NCBI RefSeq assembly: GCF_014203795.1
Contig: NZ_JACHJU010000002.1
Coordinates: 248,001-312,000 of the forward strand
Reading direction: 5' to 3'
Length of the DNA: 64,000 bases
DNA from: Streptosporangium album
GTDB taxonomy: Bacteria; Actinomycetota; Actinomycetes; Streptosporangiales; Streptosporangiaceae
This document shows positions 24,413 through 31,792 of the stretch, in pieces. The notes under the pieces were generated by a model. That model made no database searches. It had not been told where the DNA came from and was given only the letters and a program-made list of their open reading frames with translations. Numbering within the stretch: position 1 is the first letter of the stretch; every line of letters starts with the position of its first letter. The translations under genes and the position numbers were made by a program.

Positions 24413-24598
24413 TCACTTGTGCCGGGTCGCCGTGGTCTTGGAGCGCCGACGCACCCAGGTGATCGGGTAGGCCATGCCGCACGTGCACACCATGAGCGCG
24501 ATCTCCCCGCACGTCCACACCGGTTTGGTCACGGACATGCCGACCTGCTGAACCTGCACTGGTTGCTGCGGCTGGCCGGGGTTGGGCGGGTAGCTCAC
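24413..24598 (-). CDS. Small membrane protein on the opposite strand
   Basis: A 61-residue leftward gene inside a rightward operon. GTG 24598 has GGAGG five bases upstream. A Pro/Gln-rich start (SYPPNPGQPQQPVQVQQ) is followed by a hydrophobic segment with Cys pairs (WTCGEIALMVCTCGMAYPIT) and a strongly basic end (WVRRRSKTTATRHK), so the C-terminus probably faces the cytoplasm. Similar short membrane proteins are common in actinobacteria. The role is unknown. Confidence 0.55.
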   Translation of the reverse strand: MSYPPNPGQPQQPVQVQQVGMSVTKPVWTCGEIALMVCTCGMAYPITWVRRRSKTTATRHK

Positions 24599-24762
24599 GA
24601 TTCCTCCGTTTTTCTGGGTGTGTGTGAGGCACCTGTGATGCCCACCCGGGTTACCTGTGGCCGGATCCGGCCACCCCTGATCGTGCCGTCTGCTCCCTCC
24701 CTGTGGCAGACGGCACCCCAAACCACCACGGCGCGAGCCGTACCAACCCTGAAAGGCGGCTG

Positions 24763-25083
24763 ATGGAGTTCGCTGCGATCCCCTGGGTGCAGGGCTCCCT
24801 CGTCACGCTCGCGCTGGCGGTAATCGCCTCGGCCTGCTGGCTGGTGTTCAAGGGCCTTCTCGTCCCGCAGCGGACACACGACTCGTTCGTGGCGGTGCTG
24901 GAGCTACGCATCACCGAGAAAGCCGTCGAGGTCGAGAACTACAAGGTCGCCTGGCAGGCGGCCGAGGCCGCGCGACGCGAGCAGGACGGGCAGCTCTCGG
25001 AGCTGCTGGAGTACGCCCGCACCACCGACCAGGTCATCCGAGCGCTAGGACGCCGAGGGAGCCGCGATGCGCTGGCGCCGTAG
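24763..25083 (+). CDS. Small membrane-anchored coiled-coil protein
   Basis: A 106-residue protein with AAAGGCGG before its ATG. It has one membrane helix (about 9-32, VQGSLVTLALAVIASACWLVF) and a charged helical tail (LELRITEKAVEVENYKVAWQAAEAARREQDGQ). A single-span protein with a coiled tail just ahead of the endolysin fits a holin or anti-holin-like role, but no family is recognised. It is the first gene of a lysis-region run with overlapping ends. Confidence 0.6.
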   Translation: MEFAAIPWVQGSLVTLALAVIASACWLVFKGLLVPQRTHDSFVAVLELRITEKAVEVENYKVAWQAAEAARREQDGQLSELLEYARTTDQVIRALGRRGSRDALAP

Positions 25084-25294
25084 ACGACCCCCGACACCCG
25101 CCCCGTCGCCAGAAGCGCAGGACGCGCTCGCTGAGGCCCGCGAGGCGCGCGAGACATCCGAGCAAGGGCTGCAAGAGGTATGCGAACGCTGGCCAGAGGT
25201 GCGGGAGGTCACGTCGTCGCTGCGCGCGCACCGGGAACGCAACGGGTTCCGCGCCATGTTCGAGCGTGCCCTGCTGAAGGAAGGAGAGGCGTGA
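25067..25294 (+). CDS. Small basic protein in the lysis run
   Basis: A 75-residue protein overlapping the previous gene by 17 bases. A very basic, Pro-rich start (MRWRRRRPPTPAPSP) is followed by an amphipathic helix (AQDALAEAREARETSEQGLQEV) and a second helix (ERNGFRAMFERALLKEGEA). The pattern 'H-R-E-R-N-G-F...L' recurs in small actinophage proteins next to endolysins. The function is unknown. Confidence 0.6.
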   Translation: MRWRRRRPPTPAPSPEAQDALAEAREARETSEQGLQEVCERWPEVREVTSSLRAHRERNGFRAMFERALLKEGEA

Positions 25295-25629
25295 TCCTGA
25301 TCGGCCTCATTGGTGGCGTGCTCGTCATCGTGTCAGCGGTGTTCGGCGTCACGTCGGCACTGCTGTACGGCACGCGCTTCCCCTGGTGGGAGCACTCAGA
25401 CGGCCGTCACCTGTTCGCCTACATGGCGGTCATCGGCAGCGTCCTCGGCCTGTGGGCCGGGCGGCTGATCGTCACCGGCCAACTCACCGACTCCGGCGCC
25501 GGCGGCTGGCCATGGATCCGCCTTGTCGCGTTCGGGGCGGTCACGTGGGTCCTCGGCTGGCGGCTTCTCATCATCACCCAGGCCTGGCGCGACATGCGCC
25601 GCAAGCGGACCAAGGAGGACCCCCGATGA
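25291..25629 (+). CDS. Phage membrane protein, about three helices
   Basis: A 112-residue protein starting at GTG in a GTGA overlap. Three hydrophobic stretches are seen (about 2-26 LIGLIGGVLVIVSAVFGVTS, 45-67 FAYMAVIGSVLGLWAGRLIV, 80-105 WIRLVAFGAVTWVLGWRLLII), then a basic end. It is likely an integral membrane component of the lysis or attachment region. Its context makes it a holin candidate, but the small protein at 26650-26838 fits the holin role better. Confidence 0.6.
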   Translation: MILIGLIGGVLVIVSAVFGVTSALLYGTRFPWWEHSDGRHLFAYMAVIGSVLGLWAGRLIVTGQLTDSGAGGWPWIRLVAFGAVTWVLGWRLLIITQAWRDMRRKRTKEDPR

Positions 25630-25754
25630 CTGAACCTCTTCCGCCGTACCCGTTCAACCGGGCTGGCGTCACCCCCGAGGACGGCGAGCAGAACGTCTCC
25701 CAGGACCCCGGGGCGGCATACGAGAGCGAGGTGGATGATGACGGCGATGCGTGA
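25626..25754 (+). CDS. Short acidic protein
   Basis: A 42-residue product in an ATGA overlap with the previous gene, running 20 bases into the endolysin. It has a Pro-rich start (MTEPLPPYPFNRAGVTPEDG) and a very acidic end (YESEVDDDGDA). The tight coupling on both sides is the main evidence that it is translated. The function is unknown. Confidence 0.45.
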   Translation: MTEPLPPYPFNRAGVTPEDGEQNVSQDPGAAYESEVDDDGDA

Positions 25755-26445
25755 CCGGGTCCTGTCGGTCGCACGCTCCCAGCTCGGCACCCGCGAGTAC
25801 TCGGACGGGTCGTCTAAGTACGGCTCCTGGTATGAGCGGATGAAGCCTGCCCCGGGGTTCGCCACCGGTGCCTGGTGTCAGATGTTCACGGGCTGGTGTG
25901 CCAACGAAGCGGGCCTGTCGGAGGAGGCGTTCCCGCGATTGGCATACACGCCGTACGCGGTGCAGTGGTTCAAGGACCGCGGCCGGTGGGGGACCAAGCC
26001 CCGCGTGGGCGCGCTGGTCTACTACAACTTCCCCGGCGGCGACTTCGTCGACCACGTCGAGATCGTCGAAGCGGTCCGCGCGGACGGTTCCATCGTCACG
26101 ATCGGCGGCAACGTCGGCAACGCCGTCAAGCGCCTGGTGCGCCGCTCGAACATCGCGGGCTACGGCTACCCCGACTACGCCGCTGCCAAGGACTGGATGG
26201 AGGAGATCGTGGACAAGCTGCCGCTGCTGAAGAAGGGCGCCGAGAAGAAGGCCGCCAACAAGCCGCACATCAAGACCCTGTTCAAGCTGCTGGACGCGCG
26301 AGGCTTCCCGCTTCCGTCCAACGTGGACGACATGACGTTCGGCGACCCGATGGACAAGAAGGTCCGCGAGTTCCAGAAGGCGAAGAAGCTCCTCGTGGAC
26401 GGCGAGGTCGGCGAGAAGTCCTGGGCCGCCCTGGTCCTGCCGTAG
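25735..26445 (+). CDS. Endolysin: CHAP amidase plus peptidoglycan-binding domain
   Basis: A 236-residue lysin. The CHAP domain (about 5-145) has the catalytic Cys48 in GAWCQMFTGWC, His107 in DFVDHVEIVEAV, and a likely third residue Asn126 in TIGGN. Residues 150-175 form a Lys/Ala linker. The C-terminal PG_binding_1-type domain (about 175-236) shows IKTLFKLLDARGFPLPSN, MDKKVREFQKAKKLLVDGEVG and KSWAAL. It cleaves peptide bonds in the cell wall at the end of the lytic cycle. It has no signal peptide, so it depends on a holin. Start codons at 25735, 25738 and 25747 are equivalent for the domain. Confidence 0.92.
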   Translation: MMTAMRDRVLSVARSQLGTREYSDGSSKYGSWYERMKPAPGFATGAWCQMFTGWCANEAGLSEEAFPRLAYTPYAVQWFKDRGRWGTKPRVGALVYYNFPGGDFVDHVEIVEAVRADGSIVTIGGNVGNAVKRLVRRSNIAGYGYPDYAAAKDWMEEIVDKLPLLKKGAEKKAANKPHIKTLFKLLDARGFPLPSNVDDMTFGDPMDKKVREFQKAKKLLVDGEVGEKSWAALVLP

Positions 26446-26447
26446 CC

Positions 26448-26564
26448 GTGGAGCCCATCGACTCCTGGCCGCTGCTGCTGTCGCGCCTGGCGTGCCTGCG
26501 GCCGGCGGACGACGAGCCCGAGGACGAGTCTCGTCTCCCTGGGCTCATCGATGAGAGCAACTGA
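26448..26564 (+). CDS. Very short protein after the endolysin
   Basis: A GTG start two bases after the endolysin stop gives 38 residues (MEPIDSWPLLLSRLACLRPAD, then an acidic end). There is no good ribosome site, but the spacing suggests translational coupling. It may be a genuine small phage protein or chance. No function is recognised. Confidence 0.35.
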   Translation: MEPIDSWPLLLSRLACLRPADDEPEDESRLPGLIDESN

Positions 26565-26649
26565 CCGAAGTGGCGCACACCTCCATGTCGTGCGCTGCTC
26601 ACCCATTCCCCCCGCCGCCCCTGGCGGGCCTGTCCCCAAGGAGGGGCTC

Positions 26650-26838
26650 GTGAACGTAGGCAAGTACGCCAAGACCATCGTGGCCGCGCTGTTCGCTGCG
26701 GTTGTCGTCGCCAAGTCGGCGGTCACCGATGGCGTGTACAACCCGGCCGAGGTGATCGACACCGTTCTGGCGGTGCTGACCGCCCTGGGCGTCTGGGTGG
26801 TCCCGAACGCCAAGCAGTCGGACCTGTCCCAGCGATAG
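26650..26838 (+). CDS. Holin-like small membrane protein
   Basis: A 62-residue protein from GTG 26650 behind GGAGGGGC. Residues about 4-25 (YAKTIVAALFAAVVVAKSAVT) and 36-54 (VIDTVLAVLTALGVWVVPNA) are two hydrophobic helices split by the turn DGVYNPAE. The pattern 'KYAKTIVA...TDG.....E.....LA.LTALGV...PNA' is that of many actinophage holins encoded right after the endolysin. It would permeabilise the membrane to release the endolysin. The longer frame from 26551 has a Pro-rich extension without support. A strong terminator follows. Confidence 0.8.
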   Translation: MNVGKYAKTIVAALFAAVVVAKSAVTDGVYNPAEVIDTVLAVLTALGVWVVPNAKQSDLSQR

Positions 26839-26894
26839 GCTGAACGCAGGCCCCGGGCGTGCGGACACATGCTCGGGCATCGCCTGCAACAGTT

Positions 26895-26930
26895 GCGGCC
26901 CCGTCCTCTTCGGAGGGCGGGGCCGCTTCT
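26895..26930. terminator. Terminator closing the late operon
   Basis: GCGGCCCCGTCCTC and GAGGGCGGGGCCGC form a 14-bp stem (one mismatched pair) with a TTCG tetraloop, then TTCTG. It lies between the rightward holin gene and the convergent Phd-type gene, so it serves both. A nearly identical hairpin recurs at 28110-28139. Confidence 0.85.
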
Positions 26931-26942
26931 GCATGTCCGGGG

Positions 26943-27629
26943 TCAGGCGCGGGTGTAGCCGTCGGCCTCCAGGTCGATGCCCCGGCTGCGGATGTGCTCG
27001 GCGGCCTCGTCGTCGCCACTGAACCCGCTGGTATCGGTGCTGTCGATGCCGTCCACGTGGGCCTGTTCGGACACCTCGTTGTCGCGCTGGATCATAGTGA
27101 TGACGTCGTCGCCCCAGCCGTCAGGGTCCTCGTCGCGGCTGCGGGTGTAGGTAGTGACCGTGGCGGACTTCGGGGGGTCGTACGGGCTGGGCTGGACGGG
27201 GTGCTGCGCAGGGTCGTAGGCGCCGGGCTCGATGCCGAGGATCTTGCCGTCGCCCTCCTCCACCAGGCCGGGCCGGTCGATCCGGAGGGTGAAGCGCTCG
27301 CCCGCCACGATCTGGTCCCCAACCCACTCGTTCTTAGCAAGGACCGCGAGCACGTCGCCGGTGTCGTAGACGGCCAGGATGGTGAAGCCGTATCCCTGCT
27401 CGGCAGCGGCCTCGATCCAGTCCTCGACGGCCTGGTCGCGCCAGTTGCCCTGGTCGATGGCTTCGACGGTGATGTCGCGGAGGGCGATGTGCAGAGGAAC
27501 CGGGGTGATCATCGCAGCGGGCCTTCCGTAGCGGGTGACGATGGTGGTCTTGCCATGGGTCTGGGCGGCAATGACGAGGTCGCCGAACTTCTTGCGCCCG
27601 TCTTCGATGCCCACTTCCTTGCTGCTCAT
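26943..27629 (-). CDS. Long protein with N-terminal Phd/YefM antitoxin-type domain
   Basis: A leftward 228-residue protein. Residues about 3-50 (EVGIEDGRKKFGDLVIAAQT, then TTIVTRYGRPAAMITPV) match the Phd/YefM DNA-binding antitoxin fold. The remainder is not an antitoxin tail of usual size: residues 60-120 look alpha/beta (WRDQAVEDWIEAAAEQGYGFTILAVYD), and 120-228 is acidic and low complexity. The usual family length is 70-100 residues. No toxin gene of known type adjoins. The palindrome at 27634-27658, five bases before the ATG, suggests autoregulation. It may be a stand-alone regulator or a prophage-maintenance gene. Confidence 0.7.
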   Translation of the reverse strand: MSSKEVGIEDGRKKFGDLVIAAQTHGKTTIVTRYGRPAAMITPVPLHIALRDITVEAIDQGNWRDQAVEDWIEAAAEQGYGFTILAVYDTGDVLAVLAKNEWVGDQIVAGERFTLRIDRPGLVEEGDGKILGIEPGAYDPAQHPVQPSPYDPPKSATVTTYTRSRDEDPDGWGDDVITMIQRDNEVSEQAHVDGIDSTDTSGFSGDDEAAEHIRSRGIDLEADGYTRA

Positions 27630-27633
27630 GAAT

Positions 27634-27658
27634 AGAACCTTAAGGTCCTTAAGGTTCT
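27634..27658. promoter_or_regulatory. Perfect 11-bp-arm palindrome, likely autoregulatory operator
   Basis: AGAACCTTAAG-gtc-CTTAAGGTTCT ends only five bases before the start codon of the Phd-type gene. It would overlap the transcription start or ribosome entry. Phd/YefM proteins bind palindromes next to their own promoters, so this is the expected site. Confidence 0.75.
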
Positions 27659-27769
27659 CTGTCTAGGGTTCTTGGAAAAGGGTTGGCGCTCCAGCCATGG
27701 CGGGGCGTCTCCAAGATCGATTCCCGCCCCTCATAGGATCGCCCGGGTATCGCACCACCCGGGGGAGAC

Positions 27770-28048
27770 ATGGCCGAGTACGAATTTCCGCCTGACCTGC
27801 TGGACGCCCAGCGCGCCTACGTCGCCGCTCATGCCCGCGTCCAGGAGGTGACAGATGCGCTGCCGTCATCGATGGCGACCCTGGCCGGAGAGGCAGAGGT
27901 GAGCGAGGAGCAGCGGGAGGAGCTCGCCGCGGCCCGTGCGGAACGGCTCCGCTGGGTCTCCGTCCTGTATGCCGACCACCCGTGGTGGGCGACCGTGGAC
28001 AACCCGGCCAAGGCGCGGGCCGCGCTGCAGGAGACGGTCAAGGCCTGA
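27770..28048 (+). CDS. Small helical protein divergent from the Phd-type gene
   Basis: A 92-residue protein; ATG follows GGGGGAGAC. It is largely helical (DAQRAYVAAHARVQEVTDAL, SEEQREELAAARAERLRWVSVLY) and ends in YADHPWWATVDNPAKARAALQETVKA. The same domain layout recurs as a single small domain in actinomycete plasmids and phages. It is divergent from the Phd-type gene across about 140 bp. It is not a recognisable toxin. A strong terminator follows. Confidence 0.6.
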   Translation: MAEYEFPPDLLDAQRAYVAAHARVQEVTDALPSSMATLAGEAEVSEEQREELAAARAERLRWVSVLYADHPWWATVDNPAKARAALQETVKA

Positions 28049-28109
28049 CGGCTGTAGCCAGATCATCGCCTGCGGGTGCACCATGAACGTCCGTCGCCCA
28101 TGACAGAGC

Positions 28110-28139
28110 GGCCCCGCCCTCTTCGGAGGGCGGGGCCGT
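28110..28139. terminator. Bidirectional terminator between convergent genes
   Basis: CGGCCCCGCCCTC and GAGGGCGGGGCCG form a perfect 13-bp stem with a TTCG loop, then TTTCTG. It is almost base-for-base the same as the terminator at 26895-26930, which sits on the other side of the Phd-type module. Confidence 0.85.
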
Positions 28140-28155
28140 TTCTGTGCGTTCGAGG

Positions 28156-29538
28156 TCAGGCAAGGACGCCGCTGCGAGCGGCGAGACCGCGCAGTTCGGG
28201 CGCAGTGCGTCCGGACACCAGCAGACCGGAGATGAGGGACTTCACCGCCGGGCGTGCATGAGTTTCCTCGGGGGCATGGTGCTCGGCCGTCAGGAGCGCA
28301 CGTACGCATTCCTCACGGCGGCCCAGCTGCCCGAAGGCCGCGGCGATGTCGGTGTAGTAGCGGGATCGGCGCTCCACGCTGGGTAGGCTCTGCGGCGCGA
28401 TCGCACGGGCGGCGCTCAAGGCAGCGGCGGGATCTCCGGCGGAGTTCTCCGCCGAGATGAGATGCAGTTGGACGGTGATCGGGCTGAAACCGCCGCCGTG
28501 GTCGCGCAGCATGGTGCTACCGCCGAGTTCGGTGGCGATGGCGGCTGCCTCGTCGGTGAGTTGTCGCATTCCTTTACGGTCACCGCTGCGGGCAGCGGTG
28601 TAGGCCGCGGACTGGATCAGCAGGCCGCGTTCAGCGGCACCGGCCCGTCCAGCGCTGCGCAGACCGGGGTCGTCAGCGGCGGCCAGCGCGATCGACATCG
28701 CCTGGTCGTTCCAGCCGGCCTTTCGGGCCAGCACAGCGAGGTTCCGCGCGGCCTCCGCCACCGTGAGCGCATCGTCGCCGGCCTCGGCCAGTTGGCGTGC
28801 CCGGTCGGCAGCCATCCAACCGAGCTGCTGCTCATCGAGCTTGACGAGCATCCGGGTCGCCAGAACGTAGCTTTGCGCGAGAAACGCGTGATCCCTCCCG
28901 CCGTTGAGCGCATGTCCTGTGCGGATCAGCCGGGGCAGGCGCACGGCGAGGCTGCCGTAGCGGCAGGTGTGGAAGTCGGTGAGCGCGCGGGAGAGTTCCG
29001 CGGGCAGTTGCTCGGGCGGCAGGTCACCGAGGTTGCTGCCCAAACCGAGCATCGCATCCCGGAGGCCGGCGACGAGCACCTCACCGAGTAGAGCCTCGTC
29101 CGCCTGTGCGGCGCCGCCTCCAAGAAATCGGGAGCTTGCGGCTGCGGCGGCCGTGACCGCCAGGTTCGCCAGCAAATTCCTTCGCCGCACCGGATCTTCA
29201 CCGTCCTCCCGTTGAGTCCTGTCCACTTTACGAGCGGGCAGGCTGGGATATGCGGTAGTTGGTACCGTCGGTTGACCGTGTCGGACCTTCGGCCGGGGCG
29301 AGGCAAGGCCGAAAGCCTGAGGCGGAATGCCGAGGGCCTCGGCGAAGCACCGCAGCACGGCGACGTCGGTCATCGAGGAGATGCCCCGCTCGTAGCGGGA
29401 GACCTGGGCCGCGGAGTATCCGGTCAGCTTGCCGAGCTGGGTCAGCGTCAGCCGTTGTGCCTGCCGTATCTGACGTATGAGCTTCCCGGGAGCCGGGATT
29501 GCCTCGGGAGTTGTGCCTGCCCTGCCGATCGCATCCAT
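28156..29538 (-). CDS. XRE-type regulator with a C-terminal helical-repeat domain
   Basis: A 460-residue leftward regulator. Residues about 15-75 are the helix-turn-helix (LIRQIRQAQRLTLTQLGKL, GYSAAQVSRYERGIS, VLRCFAEALGIPP). After a Pro-rich linker and a hydrophobic patch (RRNLLANLAVTAAAAAS), residues about 150-455 are TPR-like helical pairs (RDHAFLAQSYVLATRMLVKL, ADRARQLAEAGDDALTVAEA, GLLIQSAAYTAARSGDRKG). This architecture is common in actinomycetes, usually next to the genes it controls. Divergent orientation and an inverted repeat at 29611-29627 in the shared promoter region indicate it regulates the following cassette and itself. The ligand is unknown. Confidence 0.85.
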   Translation of the reverse strand: MDAIGRAGTTPEAIPAPGKLIRQIRQAQRLTLTQLGKLTGYSAAQVSRYERGISSMTDVAVLRCFAEALGIPPQAFGLASPRPKVRHGQPTVPTTAYPSLPARKVDRTQREDGEDPVRRRNLLANLAVTAAAAASSRFLGGGAAQADEALLGEVLVAGLRDAMLGLGSNLGDLPPEQLPAELSRALTDFHTCRYGSLAVRLPRLIRTGHALNGGRDHAFLAQSYVLATRMLVKLDEQQLGWMAADRARQLAEAGDDALTVAEAARNLAVLARKAGWNDQAMSIALAAADDPGLRSAGRAGAAERGLLIQSAAYTAARSGDRKGMRQLTDEAAAIATELGGSTMLRDHGGGFSPITVQLHLISAENSAGDPAAALSAARAIAPQSLPSVERRSRYYTDIAAAFGQLGRREECVRALLTAEHHAPEETHARPAVKSLISGLLVSGRTAPELRGLAARSGVLA

Positions 29539-29610
29539 ACCCTGTCCCTGCTCGTAGCTGAGACTGCGCCGCCCTCACCGTAGCCGCATCCCGGCGCCCT
29601 GGACAGGGAC

Positions 29611-29637
29611 TTTGCATCAGGCGCAAACACCTTTGCA
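29611..29637. promoter_or_regulatory. Inverted repeat in the divergent promoter of the wall cassette
   Basis: TTTGC-atcaggc-GCAAA (29611-29627) is followed by another TTTGCA at 29632-29637. The site lies about 75 bp from the regulator start and 110 bp from the first cassette gene, the natural position for an operator of the divergent regulator. Confidence 0.5.
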
Positions 29638-29744
29638 GCCCAAGACAGCGCCCCTCCCGCCGCCGGGCCGGATGCGCTGACCTTAAGGGCGAACGGCCCG
29701 CACTCGGCAGGCCGCCATCTGGTCCCACCACTCAGGAGGTCCTG

Positions 29745-30476
29745 ATGCAGCCCTCGGTCCTCGGCCCGTCCACGGCACATGCTGTAGACGCCCGCCTCGC
29801 TCCCGACTACTACTTCCATCCCGACGGCCTCGACTCCTACATCACGCAGGTGCTGAGGAACTGCCGGACGGTCTTCGACATCAAGCCCGCCATGACCGCA
29901 GACCTCGACGACCCTGCCGCCGCAGGCCTTTACGACGCGCCCCGCGGCGTCGTAGAGGACGGCGCTCTGCTTCGGGGCGAGGTCATCGTCCAGGCCGGTG
30001 CCCGCATCGAGGCAGGCGCCCAGGTCATCGGGCCGGTGCTGATCTGCGCCGGCGCGATCGTAGCCGCCGGCGCCCTGGTCCGCGACCACAGCGTGATCGG
30101 CCCCGGCTGTCGGATCGGCTTCGGCGCGGAGATCACCCGTAGCCTGCTGGCCGGGCATGTCTTCGTGAAACACCCTTGCTTCATCGGCGACTCGGTGATC
30201 GGGCGGCGCGTCAACATCGGCTCCTTCTGCTCCACGACCGGGCTCCGATGCGACCGCGGGCCGGTTGCCGAACCGGCGATCGAGGAAATCACCGTCAACC
30301 TCGACGGGCAGCGGATCGGCACGGGACAAACGAAGTTCGGCGCCGTCATCGGCGATGAGGTGGCTCTGCCGGCCGGGACCGTGCTGTCGCCGGGCACGCT
30401 GATCGGCCCCGGCACGGTGGTCTACCCGCGCGACCACATCGGCGGCTTCCTGCCCGCCGGCTCCCGGGTGCGGTGA
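29745..30476 (+). CDS. Left-handed beta-helix acyltransferase-like protein (GlmU C-terminal type)
   Basis: A 243-residue protein with AGGAGGT before its ATG. From about residue 70 it is a run of hexapeptide repeats (GVVEDGALLRGEVIVQAG, ARIEAGAQVIGPVLICAG, AIVAAGALVRDHSVIGPGC), continuing to the C-terminus (GDEVALPAGTVLSPGTLIGPGTVVYP). That is the left-handed beta-helix of GlmU-type and UDP-sugar acyltransferases. The N-terminal pyrophosphorylase domain of GlmU is missing; only about 65 unassigned residues precede the helix. Positioned before MurA and MurB homologues, it may acetylate or bind an amino-sugar precursor. The insert with HPCFIGDSVIGRRVNIGSFCSTTG is GlmU-like. Confidence 0.8.
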   Translation: MQPSVLGPSTAHAVDARLAPDYYFHPDGLDSYITQVLRNCRTVFDIKPAMTADLDDPAAAGLYDAPRGVVEDGALLRGEVIVQAGARIEAGAQVIGPVLICAGAIVAAGALVRDHSVIGPGCRIGFGAEITRSLLAGHVFVKHPCFIGDSVIGRRVNIGSFCSTTGLRCDRGPVAEPAIEEITVNLDGQRIGTGQTKFGAVIGDEVALPAGTVLSPGTLIGPGTVVYPRDHIGGFLPAGSRVR

Positions 30477-31792
30477 CGGCCATGACCATCACCCCCGCCC
30501 GGGCCGCTTTCGAGGCCACCGTCGTGAGGGTCGCCGGTGGGCGGCCTCTGAGCGGCCGCATCCCAGTGCAGGGCAGCAAGAACATCGCCCTGCACCTGTA
30601 TGCGGCCACGCTCCTGGCAGATGCCCCGGTCGTCCTTGCCGCGGCTCCGGACATCATCGACACCGGAGTATGCGCGCAGATCCTGACCTACACCGGGGCC
30701 CACGTCGCCGTCGACGGCGGCCGGTTCGCTGTGACCCCAGCCGCGGCCCCCTGCCCCGTCATCCATCCGGAACTCGGCCGTCGAGTACGTACGACCGTCG
30801 TCCTGGCCGCCGCGGTGCTGGCCCGCACCGGGCAAGTCACCTTCCCTTACCCCGGTGGCGACGCCTTCTGTCCCCGCCTGATCGACCGGCACCTCGCGGC
30901 GATGCAGGCGGCCGGCGCCGAAGTCCTCGCCGACGCCACCACCATCAGCGCGCGGTGCGGACCGCACGGTGTGCGGGCATTCACCGTGGACGTGGACACC
31001 CCGTACGGGCCGAGCCTGGGGGCGACGGTGACCGCCATGCTGCTGGCCGCCCGCGCCCCGGGCACCAGCCTGATCACGCACCCGTCGATCGAGCCGGAGG
31101 TCACCGAGACCGCCCGATTCCTGACCGAGCGCGGCGCCCTGATCCACTTCACAGGGCAAGGGCTGCACGTCAGCGGAAGCGACTGGATCACCGGCGGTGA
31201 CTTCACGGTAGCCGGGGATCGGATCGAGGCAGCCACCATGATCATGGCCGCCGCCTCCACCGGCGGCAGCATCCACCTCGATGGAATCACCGCCTCTGCC
31301 TTCCCCAACGGCCTCACCGAGGCCCTGTCCGCGGCAGGCATCAGTCTCACCGACGACGCCAGCGGTGGCGTGCGCGCGCAGCTGAACGGCCCCCTGCAGG
31401 CCATTGACGCGGCCACCGGTCCGCACCCGGCTCTGCCCACCGACACCGCACCGCAGCTGGCCGCGATGCTCACCCAGGCCCATGGATCCTCACTCATTAC
31501 CGAGCGCGTGTATCCCAGCCGTAACACCCATATCGCGGGCCTGCGAGCCTTCGGCGCCGACATTTCCTCCACCGGCCCGGTCATTGGCCTGCGCGGGCCC
31601 ATCCGGCTACGCCCCGCCACGGCGGCGGCCGAAGACATCCGCGCGGTGACCGCTTTGCTAATCGCCGCTCTGGCCGCCGAAGGCACCTCTACGATCCGGG
31701 GGGTGTACCACCTCCGGCGCGGCTATGGCCACCTGCTTGCCAACCTTGCCGCGCTGGGAGCCGACATCACCACCACCTCGGAGGCCTCCTGA
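30473..31792 (+). CDS. murA: MurA-type enolpyruvyl transferase with Cys-to-Asp active site
   Basis: A 439-residue member of the EPSP synthase/MurA family, coupled by GTGA to the previous gene. In the first step toward UDP-MurNAc, MurA transfers enolpyruvate from PEP to UDP-GlcNAc. The substrate Lys-Asn pair is present in IPVQGSKNIALHLYAATLLA (Lys36, Asn37). The active-site loop reads YPGGDAFCPRLIDRHLAAM: where E. coli MurA has Cys115, this protein has Asp130. Natural Cys-to-Asp MurA enzymes are active and fosfomycin-resistant. Later segments include GATVTAMLLAARAPG, TGGDFTVAGDRIEAATMIMAA and IRAVTALLIAALAAEG. It is longer and more diverged than household MurA, so another nucleotide acceptor, as in NikO/PolA-type enzymes, is possible. 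Confidence 0.85.
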   Translation: MTAMTITPARAAFEATVVRVAGGRPLSGRIPVQGSKNIALHLYAATLLADAPVVLAAAPDIIDTGVCAQILTYTGAHVAVDGGRFAVTPAAAPCPVIHPELGRRVRTTVVLAAAVLARTGQVTFPYPGGDAFCPRLIDRHLAAMQAAGAEVLADATTISARCGPHGVRAFTVDVDTPYGPSLGATVTAMLLAARAPGTSLITHPSIEPEVTETARFLTERGALIHFTGQGLHVSGSDWITGGDFTVAGDRIEAATMIMAAASTGGSIHLDGITASAFPNGLTEALSAAGISLTDDASGGVRAQLNGPLQAIDAATGPHPALPTDTAPQLAAMLTQAHGSSLITERVYPSRNTHIAGLRAFGADISSTGPVIGLRGPIRLRPATAAAEDIRAVTALLIAALAAEGTSTIRGVYHLRRGYGHLLANLAALGADITTTSEAS

